A stretch of 64,000 nt of DNA from Mycobacterium sp. IS-1742 (GTDB lineage Bacteria > Actinomycetota > Actinomycetes > Mycobacteriales > Mycobacteriaceae): NCBI RefSeq assembly GCF_001500125.1, contig NZ_LQIV01000007.1:62001-126000 (forward strand). Reading direction: 5' to 3'. The translations under genes were made by a program, and so were the position numbers. Below the pieces are notes generated by a model. The model did not search any database, was not told the origin of the DNA, and worked only from the letters and a program-made list of their open reading frames with translations. Below are positions 20,857 to 29,388 of the stretch, in pieces; position 1 is the stretch's first letter; each line of letters begins with the position of its first letter.

Positions 20857-22113
20857 ATGATCACCAGCAAGCGCGGGCCGCTGTACCTCATCTACTTCTC
20901 GGCGTTGACCGCGGGAGCGGGTAACGGCATCTCGCTGGTCGCGTTCCCGTGGCTGGTGTTGCAGCGCAACGGCTCAGCGGTCGACGCGTCGATCGTCGCG
21001 ATGGCGGGGACCCTGCCGCTGCTGGTCGCCACCCTGATCGCCGGCGCCGCCGTCGACTATCTGGGCCGGCGGCGGGTGTCGATGATCGCTGATGGTTTGT
21101 CCGCGCTGTCGGTGGCCGCGGTCCCCGTCCTCGCGTGGACGTTCGGGGTTCAGGTCGTCAACGTGGCGGTGCTCGCCGCGCTCGCGGCGCTCGGCGCGTT
21201 CTTCGACCCGGCCGGGATGACCGCCCGCGAGACGATGCTGCCCGAGGCCGCCCATCGGGCCGGGTGGACACTCGACCACGCCAACAGCGTGTACGAGGCC
21301 GTCTTCAACCTCGCCTACATCGTCGGGCCCGGGATCGGCGGTCTGTTGATCGCGACGATGGGCGGCGTGAACACGATGTGGGTCACGGCCGGGGCCTTCG
21401 TGCTGTCGATCCTGGCGATCGCGGCGCTGAGCCTGGAGGGTGCGGGACGCCCCGAGCGTGACCAGCTGCCCGAGCGGGTGTGGGCCGGCATCGTCGAAGG
21501 GCTCGGATTCGTCTGGCGCACACCGGTGTTGCGCACCCTGGCGGTGGTCGACCTGATCGCCACCGGGCTCTACATGCCGATGGAGAGTGTGCTGTTCCCG
21601 AAGTACTTCACCGACCGCGACGAGCCGGCGCAGCTGGGCTGGGTGCTGATGGCGCTGTCGGTCGGCGGGCTGGTGGGCGCGCTCGGCTATGCGGCGTTGT
21701 CGCGATACGCCAACCGCCGCACGGTGATGCTGGCCGCCGTGCTCACCCTCGGTGTCGCGATGACGGTCATCGCGTTCCTTCCCCCGCTGCCGGTGATCCT
21801 GGTGCTGTCGGCGATCGTCGGGCTGGTCTACGGGCCCATCGCGCCGATCTACAACTACGTCATGCAGACGCAGGCCCCCGCTCACCTGCGTGGCCGGGTG
21901 GTCGGGGTGATGGGATCGCTGGCTTACGCCGCCGGACCACTCGGCCTGGTGGTGGCCGGTCCCCTGGCCGACGGCGCGGGATTGTCGGCGACGTTCTTCG
22001 CGCTCGCGCTTCCGATGCTCGCCCTCGGTGTGGCGGCCGTCTTCCTGCCCGCACTGCGAGAACTCGACCGGGAGCCGGCCCGACCCCTCAGAGACGAACC
22101 CGGGGTGGGGTGA
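20857..22113 (+). CDS. tap: MFS multidrug efflux pump, Tap-like (Rv1258c)
   Basis: 418 residues with about twelve membrane helices. It has GRRR loop motif A (DYLGRRRVS), the [11 protein letters not shown] block and [18 protein letters not shown], closely like the Tap proteins of M. fortuitum and M. tuberculosis as I recall them. Tap exports tetracycline and aminoglycosides at low level using the proton gradient. A TAGATT -10-like element lies at 20836-20841, 15 bases before the ATG. No WhiB7 site was identified. The 3' end overlaps the convergent HxlR gene by 26 bases. Confidence 0.87.
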   Translation: MITSKRGPLYLIYFSALTAGAGNGISLVAFPWLVLQRNGSAVDASIVAMAGTLPLLVATLIAGAAVDYLGRRRVSMIADGLSALSVAAVPVLAWTFGVQVVNVAVLAALAALGAFFDPAGMTARETMLPEAAHRAGWTLDHANSVYEAVFNLAYIVGPGIGGLLIATMGGVNTMWVTAGAFVLSILAIAALSLEGAGRPERDQLPERVWAGIVEGLGFVWRTPVLRTLAVVDLIATGLYMPMESVLFPKYFTDRDEPAQLGWVLMALSVGGLVGALGYAALSRYANRRTVMLAAVLTLGVAMTVIAFLPPLPVILVLSAIVGLVYGPIAPIYNYVMQTQAPAHLRGRVVGVMGSLAYAAGPLGLVVAGPLADGAGLSATFFALALPMLALGVAAVFLPALRELDREPARPLRDEPGVG

Positions 22114-22735
22114 AAACCTCGGCGAGTTGTCGCACCGCATCGGGGGCCCCCGCCACGTGCAGTCTGCCCGCGGCGACGAGCTCGTCGACCCGCGCCGGAT
22201 CGGTGGCGGCGGCCAGCACGTCGACCTCACCGGTCAGCATGACGTCGGGGGTGACGTCGTCGCCGAGCACCTCGACCCGCCGGTCACCGATCAACAGCGT
22301 CGCACCGCCCTGCGGCGTCGCCAGCCGCAGCACCAGATCGGGTCCGGTGCGGTCGTCACGCACGTAGGCGCGCACCGCGCGCGCGAGCCACTCGGGGCGA
22401 ACCAGATCCGTGGGGGTGCGCGTGAACAGCAGATGCCTGCCCCACCGCGCGAACGCGTTGATGACGTCTTCGAGCGCGCGGCCGTCGTCGGTGAGGTCGT
22501 AGACGTTGCCCGACGCAGGTTTCGGCAGTTCACGTTTGACCACCAGCCCGTTGCGCTCGAGGTCGCGCAGCCGCCCGGCCAGCATGTCGGTGGCGATCGG
22601 CGCGAGCCCGCTCAACAGATCCCCGTAACGCCGCGGCCGGTCGAGCAGCTCGCGCACGATCAACAGCGTCCACCGGTCACCGACCAGGTCGAGGCTCTTG
22701 GCCAGCGCGCAGTGTTGGCCGTAGGAACGGGGCAT
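22088..22735 (-). CDS. HxlR-family regulator with C-terminal sterol-carrier-like domain
   Basis: 215 residues. Residues 1-100 are an HxlR winged helix (CALAKSLDLVGDRWTLLIVREL, broken here as CALAKSLDLVG then DRWTLLIVREL, with MLAGRLRDLERNGLV as recognition part). Residues 120-210 resemble an SCP2-like lipid-binding fold, a combination seen in actinobacterial HxlR proteins. It could sense a hydrophobic ligand. Its targets are unknown; the neighbouring arylsulfatase gene on the same strand lies 67 bases upstream of it in coordinates but is transcribed first, so it is not an obvious operon leader. Tail-to-tail overlap with tap. Confidence 0.82.
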   Translation of the reverse strand: MPRSYGQHCALAKSLDLVGDRWTLLIVRELLDRPRRYGDLLSGLAPIATDMLAGRLRDLERNGLVVKRELPKPASGNVYDLTDDGRALEDVINAFARWGRHLLFTRTPTDLVRPEWLARAVRAYVRDDRTGPDLVLRLATPQGGATLLIGDRRVEVLGDDVTPDVMLTGEVDVLAAATDPARVDELVAAGRLHVAGAPDAVRQLAEVFTPPRVRL

Positions 22736-22801
22736 GCGTCGAAAGTAGTGCAGCCCAGCCTCCCCTACGTGCGGACTTCAGGTTTCCAAGTGCCATGCTC
22801 G

Positions 22802-25141
22802 TCAGGTGTAGGCGACGTGCATCCGCTCGATGCGGCCCTCGAAGGGGAACGGCGCACGCTCACGGTAATCCATCGACACTGGCGAACCGAGACACGTGCC
22901 GACGTCGAGGCAGTCGTTGGCCGTGAACAGCAGCGGTGCGCTGACCGGAACCCGCCCGGCGGCCACCGTGTCGCCCCCGACGGTCATGGTGATGTCCAGC
23001 GGTCCGGCCGGATGTTGCTCGGCATACTGGGTGATCACCCGTACGGCGGCAGGACCGGGCGAGAGCCTGTGCGCCGAACGAATCTTAGTCCGCTGCAGGA
23101 TGAAGAGGTTGTATTCGTAGCAGAGGTGACCGTCGTCCAGGTAACACGTCAGCCCGCCGGCGGCCGCGCCGAGTGCATACAGCACACCGTTGGCGTCGGC
23201 GGGGAGGTCCAGGTCGATCGTGACGACGTTGTTCTTGTTGCCCAGCGCCGGCGCGCAGAACTCGGGCATCCGCACCATGTCCCCGGAGAACTCCCACTCC
23301 CGGAAGGGCGGGGCAATCCGCAACTCCGGATGATAGACCGGCACCCACAACCCGCCGCCGACCGGCAGCACCGCGTTGCGCGCCGCTTCGATGGCGAACA
23401 TCTCCCGCATCTGCATCAGCTTCTCGGGTTGCTGCTGCGCCAGATCGCTTGCCTGCGACCAATCCTCGTCGAGGTGGTAGAGCTCCCACACGTCGTTGTC
23501 CGGCGTCCAGGTGGCGATGCCTTCGGGCTGGCCGGCCACCCACGGCAACCGCGGGCCGCGCGCGCACGCCATCCACCCGTCGTGGTAGATGGCGCGGCTG
23601 CCCATGATCTCGAAGTACTGGGTCTTCTTGCCGCCGGGTGCGGCGCGATCGGTCAGCGTGCGGGCGAAACTCGCTCCGGCCAGCGGGATCTGCGGTTCTC
23701 CGTACACCACACGCGGCGGTTCGACACCGACGACGTCGTAGATGGTGGGCACCACGTCGTTGCAGTGCAGGAACAGCTCGCGCGGGGTGGTGTCAGCGGG
23801 GACCTTCGCAGGCCACCGCACGACCATCGGATTGCGGGTTCCGCCCAGATGCGACGCCAGCAGTTTCATCCCCTTGTACGGCGTCGACCCCGCCCACGCC
23901 CACGCAGCGTGGTACTGGTTGTCCACCAACGGCGAGCCCAGCACGTCGAGCCCGCCCAGTTTGTCGAGGGCGTCGATGTGCTGCCGCACGGTGGTCGGAA
24001 TACCGTTCTGCGCCAACAATTCTGCGATCGTTCCGTTCTGTCCCTCACCGGACGACCCGTTGTCGCCCCAGATGTAGAAGAACAGCGTGTTGTCGGCGAA
24101 TCCGAGGCGGTCGAGCTCGTCGGCGATCCGGCCGACCTGCATGTCGACGTGCTCGGCGTATCCGGCGGCCACCTCCATCAGGCGGCGCTGGAACGGCTTC
24201 TCGTCCTCCGGGATCGAGTCCCAGGACGCCAGCGTCGCGTCGCGCTCGGTCAGACGGCAGTCCGACGGGATCCAGCCCTCGCCCTTGGCACGCTCGAACA
24301 CCCGCTCCCGGTACGCATCCCAGCCGTCGTCGAACTTGCCCGCGTACCGGTCCGCCCAATCCTTCATGATGTGGTGCGGTCCGTGCACGGCGCCGCTGGC
24401 CCAGTACATGAAGAACGGTTTCTCGGCGTTGAAGGCCTTGTGCCTGCGCAGCCAGGTGATCGCGTCGTCGGCCAGATCCTCCGAGAGGTGGTAACCCTCC
24501 TCCGGGGTGCGCGGCGGGGTCACCACGGTCGTGTTGCGCACCAGATGCGGTTCGTAGTGCGAGGCCTCACCAGCGAGGAAACCGTAGAAGTACTCGAAAC
24601 CAAGTCCCGTCGGCCAGCTCTCGAACGGCCCCGCCGCGGTGGTCTCCTCGGCGGGAGTGTTGTGCCACTTACCGAACGCCGAAGTCGCATAGCCGTACTG
24701 TTTGAGCACTTCGGCAACCGTGGCACTGCTGCGGGGGATCTTGCCCGAGTAGCCGTCCCAGTCGTTGGCCAGTTCGGCGATCTGTCCGTTGCCGATCTCG
24801 TGGTGGTTTCGCCCGGTGAGCAACGATGCACGTGTCGGCGAGCACATCGCGGTGGTGTGGAAGCGGTTGTAGCACACGCCTTCTGCGCGGATCCGGTCAA
24901 GGGTCGCAGTGGTCACCTCGCCGCCGAACGTGGACGGTAGTCCGGGTCCCGCATCGTCGATGAGCACGATCACGATATTGGGACTGTCGGGGTGCAGCCT
25001 CTTGGGCACGGTGCGCGGTGCGTAGGTCGACTCGGCGAGCGTGCGCCCCGCGATGCTGGCCGACGGCGTCGGCGCGAACGGCAGCACCCCGCCGCCGGGC
25101 AGCAGCGGCGCCACGACGGCGCCTGTCGAATTGTCAGCCAT
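22802..25141 (-). CDS. Arylsulfatase (AtsD/AtsA type)
   Basis: 779-residue type I sulfatase, close in length to AtsA/AtsD of M. tuberculosis (787). The catalytic sequence CSPTRASLLTGR begins at Cys 100, which a formylglycine-generating enzyme would convert to formylglycine. The metal-binding IDDAG lies at 61-65, and GKW, HGPHH and DNGSSGEG motifs complete the site. No signal peptide is seen, so it is probably cytoplasmic. It hydrolyses sulfate esters, for example from lipids or aromatic compounds. The ATG at 25141 follows a good AAGGAGGC site; an in-frame ATG twelve codons earlier has none. Divergent from the FAD oxidase. Confidence 0.9.
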   Translation of the reverse strand: MADNSTGAVVAPLLPGGGVLPFAPTPSASIAGRTLAESTYAPRTVPKRLHPDSPNIVIVLIDDAGPGLPSTFGGEVTTATLDRIRAEGVCYNRFHTTAMCSPTRASLLTGRNHHEIGNGQIAELANDWDGYSGKIPRSSATVAEVLKQYGYATSAFGKWHNTPAEETTAAGPFESWPTGLGFEYFYGFLAGEASHYEPHLVRNTTVVTPPRTPEEGYHLSEDLADDAITWLRRHKAFNAEKPFFMYWASGAVHGPHHIMKDWADRYAGKFDDGWDAYRERVFERAKGEGWIPSDCRLTERDATLASWDSIPEDEKPFQRRLMEVAAGYAEHVDMQVGRIADELDRLGFADNTLFFYIWGDNGSSGEGQNGTIAELLAQNGIPTTVRQHIDALDKLGGLDVLGSPLVDNQYHAAWAWAGSTPYKGMKLLASHLGGTRNPMVVRWPAKVPADTTPRELFLHCNDVVPTIYDVVGVEPPRVVYGEPQIPLAGASFARTLTDRAAPGGKKTQYFEIMGSRAIYHDGWMACARGPRLPWVAGQPEGIATWTPDNDVWELYHLDEDWSQASDLAQQQPEKLMQMREMFAIEAARNAVLPVGGGLWVPVYHPELRIAPPFREWEFSGDMVRMPEFCAPALGNKNNVVTIDLDLPADANGVLYALGAAAGGLTCYLDDGHLCYEYNLFILQRTKIRSAHRLSPGPAAVRVITQYAEQHPAGPLDITMTVGGDTVAAGRVPVSAPLLFTANDCLDVGTCLGSPVSMDYRERAPFPFEGRIERMHVAYT

Positions 25142-25258
25142 GGCCGCCTCCTTGTCGAGCGCAGTATGAGGAATCATGCGCGGTGGAGGGGGCGCCGTCC
25201 CCGGGTTCAGCGGATTGTCATCGTCCGTTCAGCCCGCCCGGCGGCATAGCATCGAGGC

Positions 25259-26626
25259 ATGGTCGCTGACCCCCTGGCCCAGCTCATCGCCGAACTACCC
25301 GACGGCGTCGTGGTCACCGACCCCGACATCGTCGCCTCCTACCGGCAGGACCGCGCGGCCGATCCGAGCGCGGGCACCGCGTTGGCCGTCGTACGCCCGA
25401 CCCGCACCGACGAAGTGCAGACCGTGATGCGCTGGGCGTCGGCGCACCGGGTCGCGGTGGTCCCGCGCGGGATGGGCACCGGGCTGTCGGGCGGCGCGAC
25501 GGCGCTCGACGGCGCGATCGTGCTGTCGACGGAGAAGATGCGCGACATCACCGTCGACCCGGTGACCAGAACCGCGGTCGCCCAACCCGGGCTGCTCAAC
25601 GCCGAGGTCAAGAAGGCGGTCGCCGAAGACGGCCTGTGGTATCCGCCGGACCCGTCGTCGTACGAGATCTGCAGCATCGGCGGCAACGTCGCGACCAACG
25701 CGGGCGGCCTGTGCTGCGTGAAGTACGGGGTCACTACGGACTACGTGCTCGGCCTGCAGGTGGTGCTCGCCGACGGTACCGCGGTGCGCCTCGGCGGGCC
25801 GCGGCTCAAGGACGTGGCGGGCCTGTCGCTGACCAAGCTGTTCGTCGGCAGCGAGGGAACACTCGGGGTCATCACGGAGGTGACGCTGCGTCTGCTGCCA
25901 CCCCAGCCGCCGCCGTGCACCGTCGTCGCGACGTTCGACTCCGTCGAGGCGGCGGCGGACGCCGTGGTCACCATCACCGGCGCGATCCGGCCGTCGATGC
26001 TCGAGTTCATGGACGCCGTCGCGATCAACGCGGTCGAGGACAAGCTTCGTATGGGCCTGGACCGCAACGCCGCCGCGATGATGGTCGCCGCCTCCGACGA
26101 CCGGGGCGCCGCCGCCGCCGCGGACGCCGAGTTCATGGCGAAGGTGTTCACCGAAGCCGGTGCGACCGAGGTCTTCTCGACCTCGGATCCCGATGAGGGC
26201 GAGGCGTTCGTGGCCGCCCGGCGGTTCGCGATCCCGGCCGTCGAGGCCAAGGGCGCACTGCTGCTCGAGGACGTCGGCGTGCCGGTGCCCCGGCTCGCCG
26301 ACCTGTGCGCCGGCATCGAGAAGATCGCCGCCGACCGTGACGTGATGATCTCGGTGATCGCCCACGCCGGTGACGGCAACACCCATCCGCTGATCGTGTT
26401 CGACCCGGCCGATGCGGCGATGGCCGAGCGTGCCGAGAAGGCGTTCGGCGAGATCATGGACCTCGCGGTCGGACTGGGCGGCACGATCACCGGGGAACAC
26501 GGTGTCGGGCGGTTGAAGCGGCCGTGGCTGGCCGGTCAGATCGGTCCGGAGGCCATGGAACTCAACCGCCGCATCAAACAGGCCCTCGACCCCGACGCGA
26601 TCCTCAACCCGGGCGCAGCCTTCTGA
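25259..26626 (+). CDS. FAD-binding 2-hydroxyacid (glycolate/D-lactate) dehydrogenase, GlcD-like
   Basis: 455 residues, Rv1257c-like. The PCMH FAD domain (about 35-215) has VVPRGMGTGLSGGA and PSSYEICSIGGNVATNAGG; the C-terminal cap domain carries the HAGDGNTHP block and the final EHGVGRLKRPWL, which hold the metal/substrate His residues of the GlcD/D-lactate dehydrogenase family. It would oxidise a 2-hydroxyacid and pass electrons to the quinone pool. GlcE/GlcF partners are not adjacent, so it may act alone. Two long hairpins follow the stop. Confidence 0.87.
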   Translation: MVADPLAQLIAELPDGVVVTDPDIVASYRQDRAADPSAGTALAVVRPTRTDEVQTVMRWASAHRVAVVPRGMGTGLSGGATALDGAIVLSTEKMRDITVDPVTRTAVAQPGLLNAEVKKAVAEDGLWYPPDPSSYEICSIGGNVATNAGGLCCVKYGVTTDYVLGLQVVLADGTAVRLGGPRLKDVAGLSLTKLFVGSEGTLGVITEVTLRLLPPQPPPCTVVATFDSVEAAADAVVTITGAIRPSMLEFMDAVAINAVEDKLRMGLDRNAAAMMVAASDDRGAAAAADAEFMAKVFTEAGATEVFSTSDPDEGEAFVAARRFAIPAVEAKGALLLEDVGVPVPRLADLCAGIEKIAADRDVMISVIAHAGDGNTHPLIVFDPADAAMAERAEKAFGEIMDLAVGLGGTITGEHGVGRLKRPWLAGQIGPEAMELNRRIKQALDPDAILNPGAAF

Positions 26627-26641
26627 CGTGCGGTTTGTGCA

Positions 26642-26720
26642 CGCATTGTTCGCGAGGCGGACGTCACGCATGCCCTCACTCGCAATTTCGCTGCGGGATT
26701 TCAGTCTCGCGAACGTTGCG
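26642..26720 (+). terminator. Long-stem hairpin after the GlcD-like gene
   Basis: CGCATTGTTCGCGAG at 26642-26656 pairs with CTCGCGAACGTTGCG at 26706-26720. Fifteen positions include one T-T mismatch and one G-T wobble; the central nine pairs are perfect. The 49-base interior has a small hairpin (CGCA/TGCG). It begins 16 bases after the stop, so it is a candidate transcription terminator. Confidence 0.5.
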
Positions 26721-26743
26721 GCGGCCTGACGGGGTCACCAGAC

Positions 26744-26783
26744 GGAAGCTACGCAGGACCCCACTCGACTTCTGCGTAGTTCC
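26744..26783 (+). terminator. Second hairpin between the GlcD-like and CYP130 genes
   Basis: GGAA-G-CTACGCAG (26744-26756) pairs with CTGCGTAGTTCC (26772-26783): twelve base pairs with a single bulged G and a 15-base loop. It lies 24 bases after the first long hairpin and before the P450 promoter region, so the two may act as tandem terminators insulating the P450. Confidence 0.5.
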
Positions 26784-26892
26784 AGTCTCAAGGTGACCGA
26801 CGGACATCTCACGACGTGAGCGCAGTGACCTACGCATGGTTTCGCGCGATGAGAGCCCGTTTCGTGCACAAGTCGCCGGGCTGGATGGTATC

Positions 26893-26922
26893 CATGAGAC
26901 ATGACGGCGAATGTGTCTCATG
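26893..26922. promoter_or_regulatory. Inverted repeat at the CYP130 start codon, likely TetR operator
   Basis: CATGAGACA and TGTCTCATG form a perfect nine-base inverted repeat around a 12-base spacer; the first arm ends in the A of the P450 ATG. Thirty-base operators of this shape are typical of TetR regulators, and the TetR gene is the second gene of this operon, so autoregulation is the simplest reading. TATCCA at 26889-26894 could be a weak -10, consistent with a near-leaderless mRNA. Confidence 0.55.
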
Positions 26923-28097
26923 CGGCCCGCTTTGAATTGGCGACGGCCGAGACCTGGGCCAACCCGTGGCCGATGTACGCCGCCCTGCGCGAGCACGACC
27001 CCGTGCACCACGTCGTGCCGCCCGCGTCGCCCGACCTCGACTACTACGTGCTGTCCCGGCACGCCGACGTGTGGCGCGCCGCGCGGGACCATGAGACGTT
27101 CTCGTCCGCGCAGGGCCTCACCGTCAACTACGGCGAACTCGAGATGATCGGGCTCGCCGACAACCCGCCGTTCGTGATGCAGGACCCCCCGACCCACACC
27201 GACTTCCGCAAGCTGGTGTCGCGCGGTTTCACGCCGCGACAGGTGGAGGCCGTGGAACCCGCGGTCCGCGCGTTCGTCATCGAGCGCATCGAACGGTTGC
27301 ACGCCGACGGCGGTGGCGACATCGTCCGGGAGTTGTTCAAACCGCTGCCGTCGATGGTGGTCGCGCACTACCTCGGCGTCCCCGAGGCGGACCGGGCCCA
27401 ATTCGACGGGTGGACCGAGGCGATCGTCGCCGCCAACACCGGACCCGGCGGGGTGACCGGCGCGGGCGACGCGATCGGCGCGATGATGGGCTACTTCGCC
27501 GACCTGATCGAACGCCGCCGCCGCGAACCCGGTGACGACACGATCAGCCACCTGGTGGCCGCGGGGGTCGACGTGCTGCCGGTGCTGGCGTTCACGTTCA
27601 CGATGGTCACCGGCGGTAACGACACCACCACCGGAATGCTGGGCGGCACAGTGCAACTGCTGCATCAGCGTCCCGACCAGCGGAGCATGCTCGCCGCCGA
27701 ACCCGAGCTCGTCGCCGACGCGGTCGACGAATTCCTGCGGCTGACCTCACCGGTGCAGGGGCTGGCACGCACCGCGACCCGCGACGTCACCATCGGCGAC
27801 ACGACCATCCCCGCGGGCCGCAAGGTGCTGCTCCTCTACGGGTCGGCCAACCGCGACGAGCGTGAATTCGGCTCCCACGCAGGCGAACTCGACGTGACCC
27901 GGCGCCCGCGCAACATCCTGACGTTCAGCCACGGCGCGCACTTCTGCCTCGGCGCCGCGGCGGCCAGGATGCAGTCGCGGATCGCCCTGACCGAATTGCT
28001 CGCCCGGTGTCCCGACTTCAGCGTCGACGAGTCCGGGATCGTCTGGGCCGGGGGCGGTTACGTTCGGCGCCCGCTGTCGGTCCCGTTCACACTCTGA
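26901..28097 (+). CDS. Cytochrome P450, CYP130-like (Rv1256c)
   Basis: 398-residue soluble P450. The oxygen-activation helix reads GGNDTT near residue 238, the ExxR motif is EFLR, and the heme loop is FSHGAHFCLG with the proximal Cys near residue 352. It matches CYP130 in length and neighbours (glycolate-oxidase-like gene upstream, TetR gene downstream). CYP130 of M. tuberculosis is known to bind azoles and to N-demethylate arylamides in vitro; the physiological substrate is unknown. It has no adjacent ferredoxin gene. Its TGA overlaps the ATG of the TetR gene (TGATG), and an inverted repeat covers the start codon. Confidence 0.9.
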   Translation: MTANVSHAARFELATAETWANPWPMYAALREHDPVHHVVPPASPDLDYYVLSRHADVWRAARDHETFSSAQGLTVNYGELEMIGLADNPPFVMQDPPTHTDFRKLVSRGFTPRQVEAVEPAVRAFVIERIERLHADGGGDIVRELFKPLPSMVVAHYLGVPEADRAQFDGWTEAIVAANTGPGGVTGAGDAIGAMMGYFADLIERRRREPGDDTISHLVAAGVDVLPVLAFTFTMVTGGNDTTTGMLGGTVQLLHQRPDQRSMLAAEPELVADAVDEFLRLTSPVQGLARTATRDVTIGDTTIPAGRKVLLLYGSANRDEREFGSHAGELDVTRRPRNILTFSHGAHFCLGAAAARMQSRIALTELLARCPDFSVDESGIVWAGGGYVRRPLSVPFTL

Positions 28098-28657
28098 TGC
28101 AGGCAGACCGCATCCTCGACGCCGCGGAGCGGCTGTTCACCGAACGCGACGCGGCCACCGTCGGCATGAACGACATCGCGAAGGCGGCCGGGTGTTCGCG
28201 CGCGACGCTGTACCGCTACTTCGACAGCCGCGACACCCTGCACACGGCCTACGTCCACCGCGAGGCGCAACGGCTCTACCACACGCTCACCGAGCGGCTC
28301 GGCGGGTTGACCGACCCGGTCGACCGGCTGATCGAGGGTACGGCGCTCACCCTGCGCAGTGTGCGGGGAAACCCCGCGCTCGCCTCGTGGTTCGCGCCGG
28401 CGGCGCGCCCGATCGGCGGCGAGTGGGCCGAACGGTCCGACGTCGTCGCGGCCATGGCCGAGGCGTTCGTGCGGTCGCTGGGCCACACCGACCCCGAGGA
28501 CGTGGAGCGACGCGCCCGCTGGCTGGTGCGGGTGCTCACGTCGCTGCTGCTGTTCCCCGGCCGCGACGAGGACGAGGAACGCGCGGCGCTCGAGGAATTC
28601 GTGGCGCCGGTGCTGCTCGCCCCGGCCGTCAGACCTGCCAGTACGCCTGGGCCTTGA
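28097..28657 (+). CDS. TetR-family regulator (Rv1255c-like)
   Basis: 186 residues. The N-terminal helix-turn-helix runs from about residue 3 to 50 (RILDAAERLFTERD ... CSRATLYRYFDSRDTLH), and the rest is an all-helical ligand-binding domain. It begins in the last base of the P450 stop codon, so it is translated with the P450 and probably represses the pair through the inverted repeat at 26893-26922. The natural effector is likely a small hydrophobic molecule (inference). The 3' end overlaps the convergent siderophore gene by 29 bases. Confidence 0.88.
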   Translation: MQADRILDAAERLFTERDAATVGMNDIAKAAGCSRATLYRYFDSRDTLHTAYVHREAQRLYHTLTERLGGLTDPVDRLIEGTALTLRSVRGNPALASWFAPAARPIGGEWAERSDVVAAMAEAFVRSLGHTDPEDVERRARWLVRVLTSLLLFPGRDEDEERAALEEFVAPVLLAPAVRPASTPGP

Positions 28658-29345
28658 TGGACTTCTTCGGGATCCTGTAGTCCTCGCGAAGGACCTTCGA
28701 CACCGCGCGGGTGGTGCGGTTGTCGCACGCCACCCACCCGAAGTGATCGGCGGCGTCGAACGCCGCCGCGGCGACCGTCTCGATCAGCGCCTCACCGGCG
28801 TTCTTGCGGTCCACCCAGGTGACGTCGGACGCGCGGGCCACCGGCAGTTGCTTGTCCTCCTCGTGCCCTGCTTCGAGGAACACCCGCGCCGGGGCGTCGC
28901 CGATGGCGGCCAGCAGCGAGTTGATGGCGGGCAGCGACGCGGTGTCACCGACGATCACGTACCCGGCCGGACGCGGCTCCGGCAGCGCGAAGTTGCTGCC
29001 GAGGACGGTGATCTCGAGGGTGTCACCGGGTTGCGCGTCGCGCGCCCACTGCGATGCCACGCCGTCGTGCAGGGCGAACTCGATGTCCACGGTGTCGGCG
29101 GCCGGATCCGGGTCGACCAGGGTGTAGCCGCGCTGGTGCTGTTTGTCGCCGTCGGCGAACCACACCCGCACCCACTGCGTCGGGTGGGGCGGGTTGTCGG
29201 CGAGCATGCCGCCCGCGGTGAAGCTGAGCCGCAGGTAGTACGGGCCGATCTCACGCCTCCCGGTGACCGTGAACGTGTAATCGCCGGCCCGCATCAGCTT
29301 GAGCACTGCGCCGCTGAATCCGCGCGACGGCTTCCTGTCGGCCAT
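28629..29345 (-). CDS. Siderophore-interacting protein (FAD-binding ferric-siderophore reductase)
   Basis: 238-residue SIP/ViuB-family flavoprotein. An N-terminal FAD barrel (RRDIGPYYLRL-like region, then RGYTLVDPDP) is followed by a NAD(P)H-binding lobe (YVIVGDTASLPAINSLL) and C-terminal VSKVLREDYRIPKKSIKAQAYW, a family signature. It would reduce iron in imported ferric siderophore complexes and release it. An IdeR box 25 bases upstream of the ATG shows iron control. A GTG three codons earlier is an alternative start. Tail-to-tail overlap with the TetR gene. Confidence 0.88.
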   Translation of the reverse strand: MADRKPSRGFSGAVLKLMRAGDYTFTVTGRREIGPYYLRLSFTAGGMLADNPPHPTQWVRVWFADGDKQHQRGYTLVDPDPAADTVDIEFALHDGVASQWARDAQPGDTLEITVLGSNFALPEPRPAGYVIVGDTASLPAINSLLAAIGDAPARVFLEAGHEEDKQLPVARASDVTWVDRKNAGEALIETVAAAAFDAADHFGWVACDNRTTRAVSKVLREDYRIPKKSIKAQAYWQV

Positions 29346-29369
29346 GCGTCCCACCCTTCGTCGTCGAAC

Positions 29370-29388
29370 TTAGGGCAGCTTAACCTAA
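29370..29388. promoter_or_regulatory. IdeR (DtxR-type) iron box
   Basis: TTAGGGCAGCTTAACCTAA matches the 19-base IdeR consensus (TTAGGTTAGSCTAACCTAA) at 15 positions, with both outer arms nearly intact. It lies 25 bases before the siderophore-interacting protein start codon and overlaps the last four bases of the acyltransferase gene. IdeR with Fe(II) would repress the gene when iron is plentiful. Confidence 0.82.
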
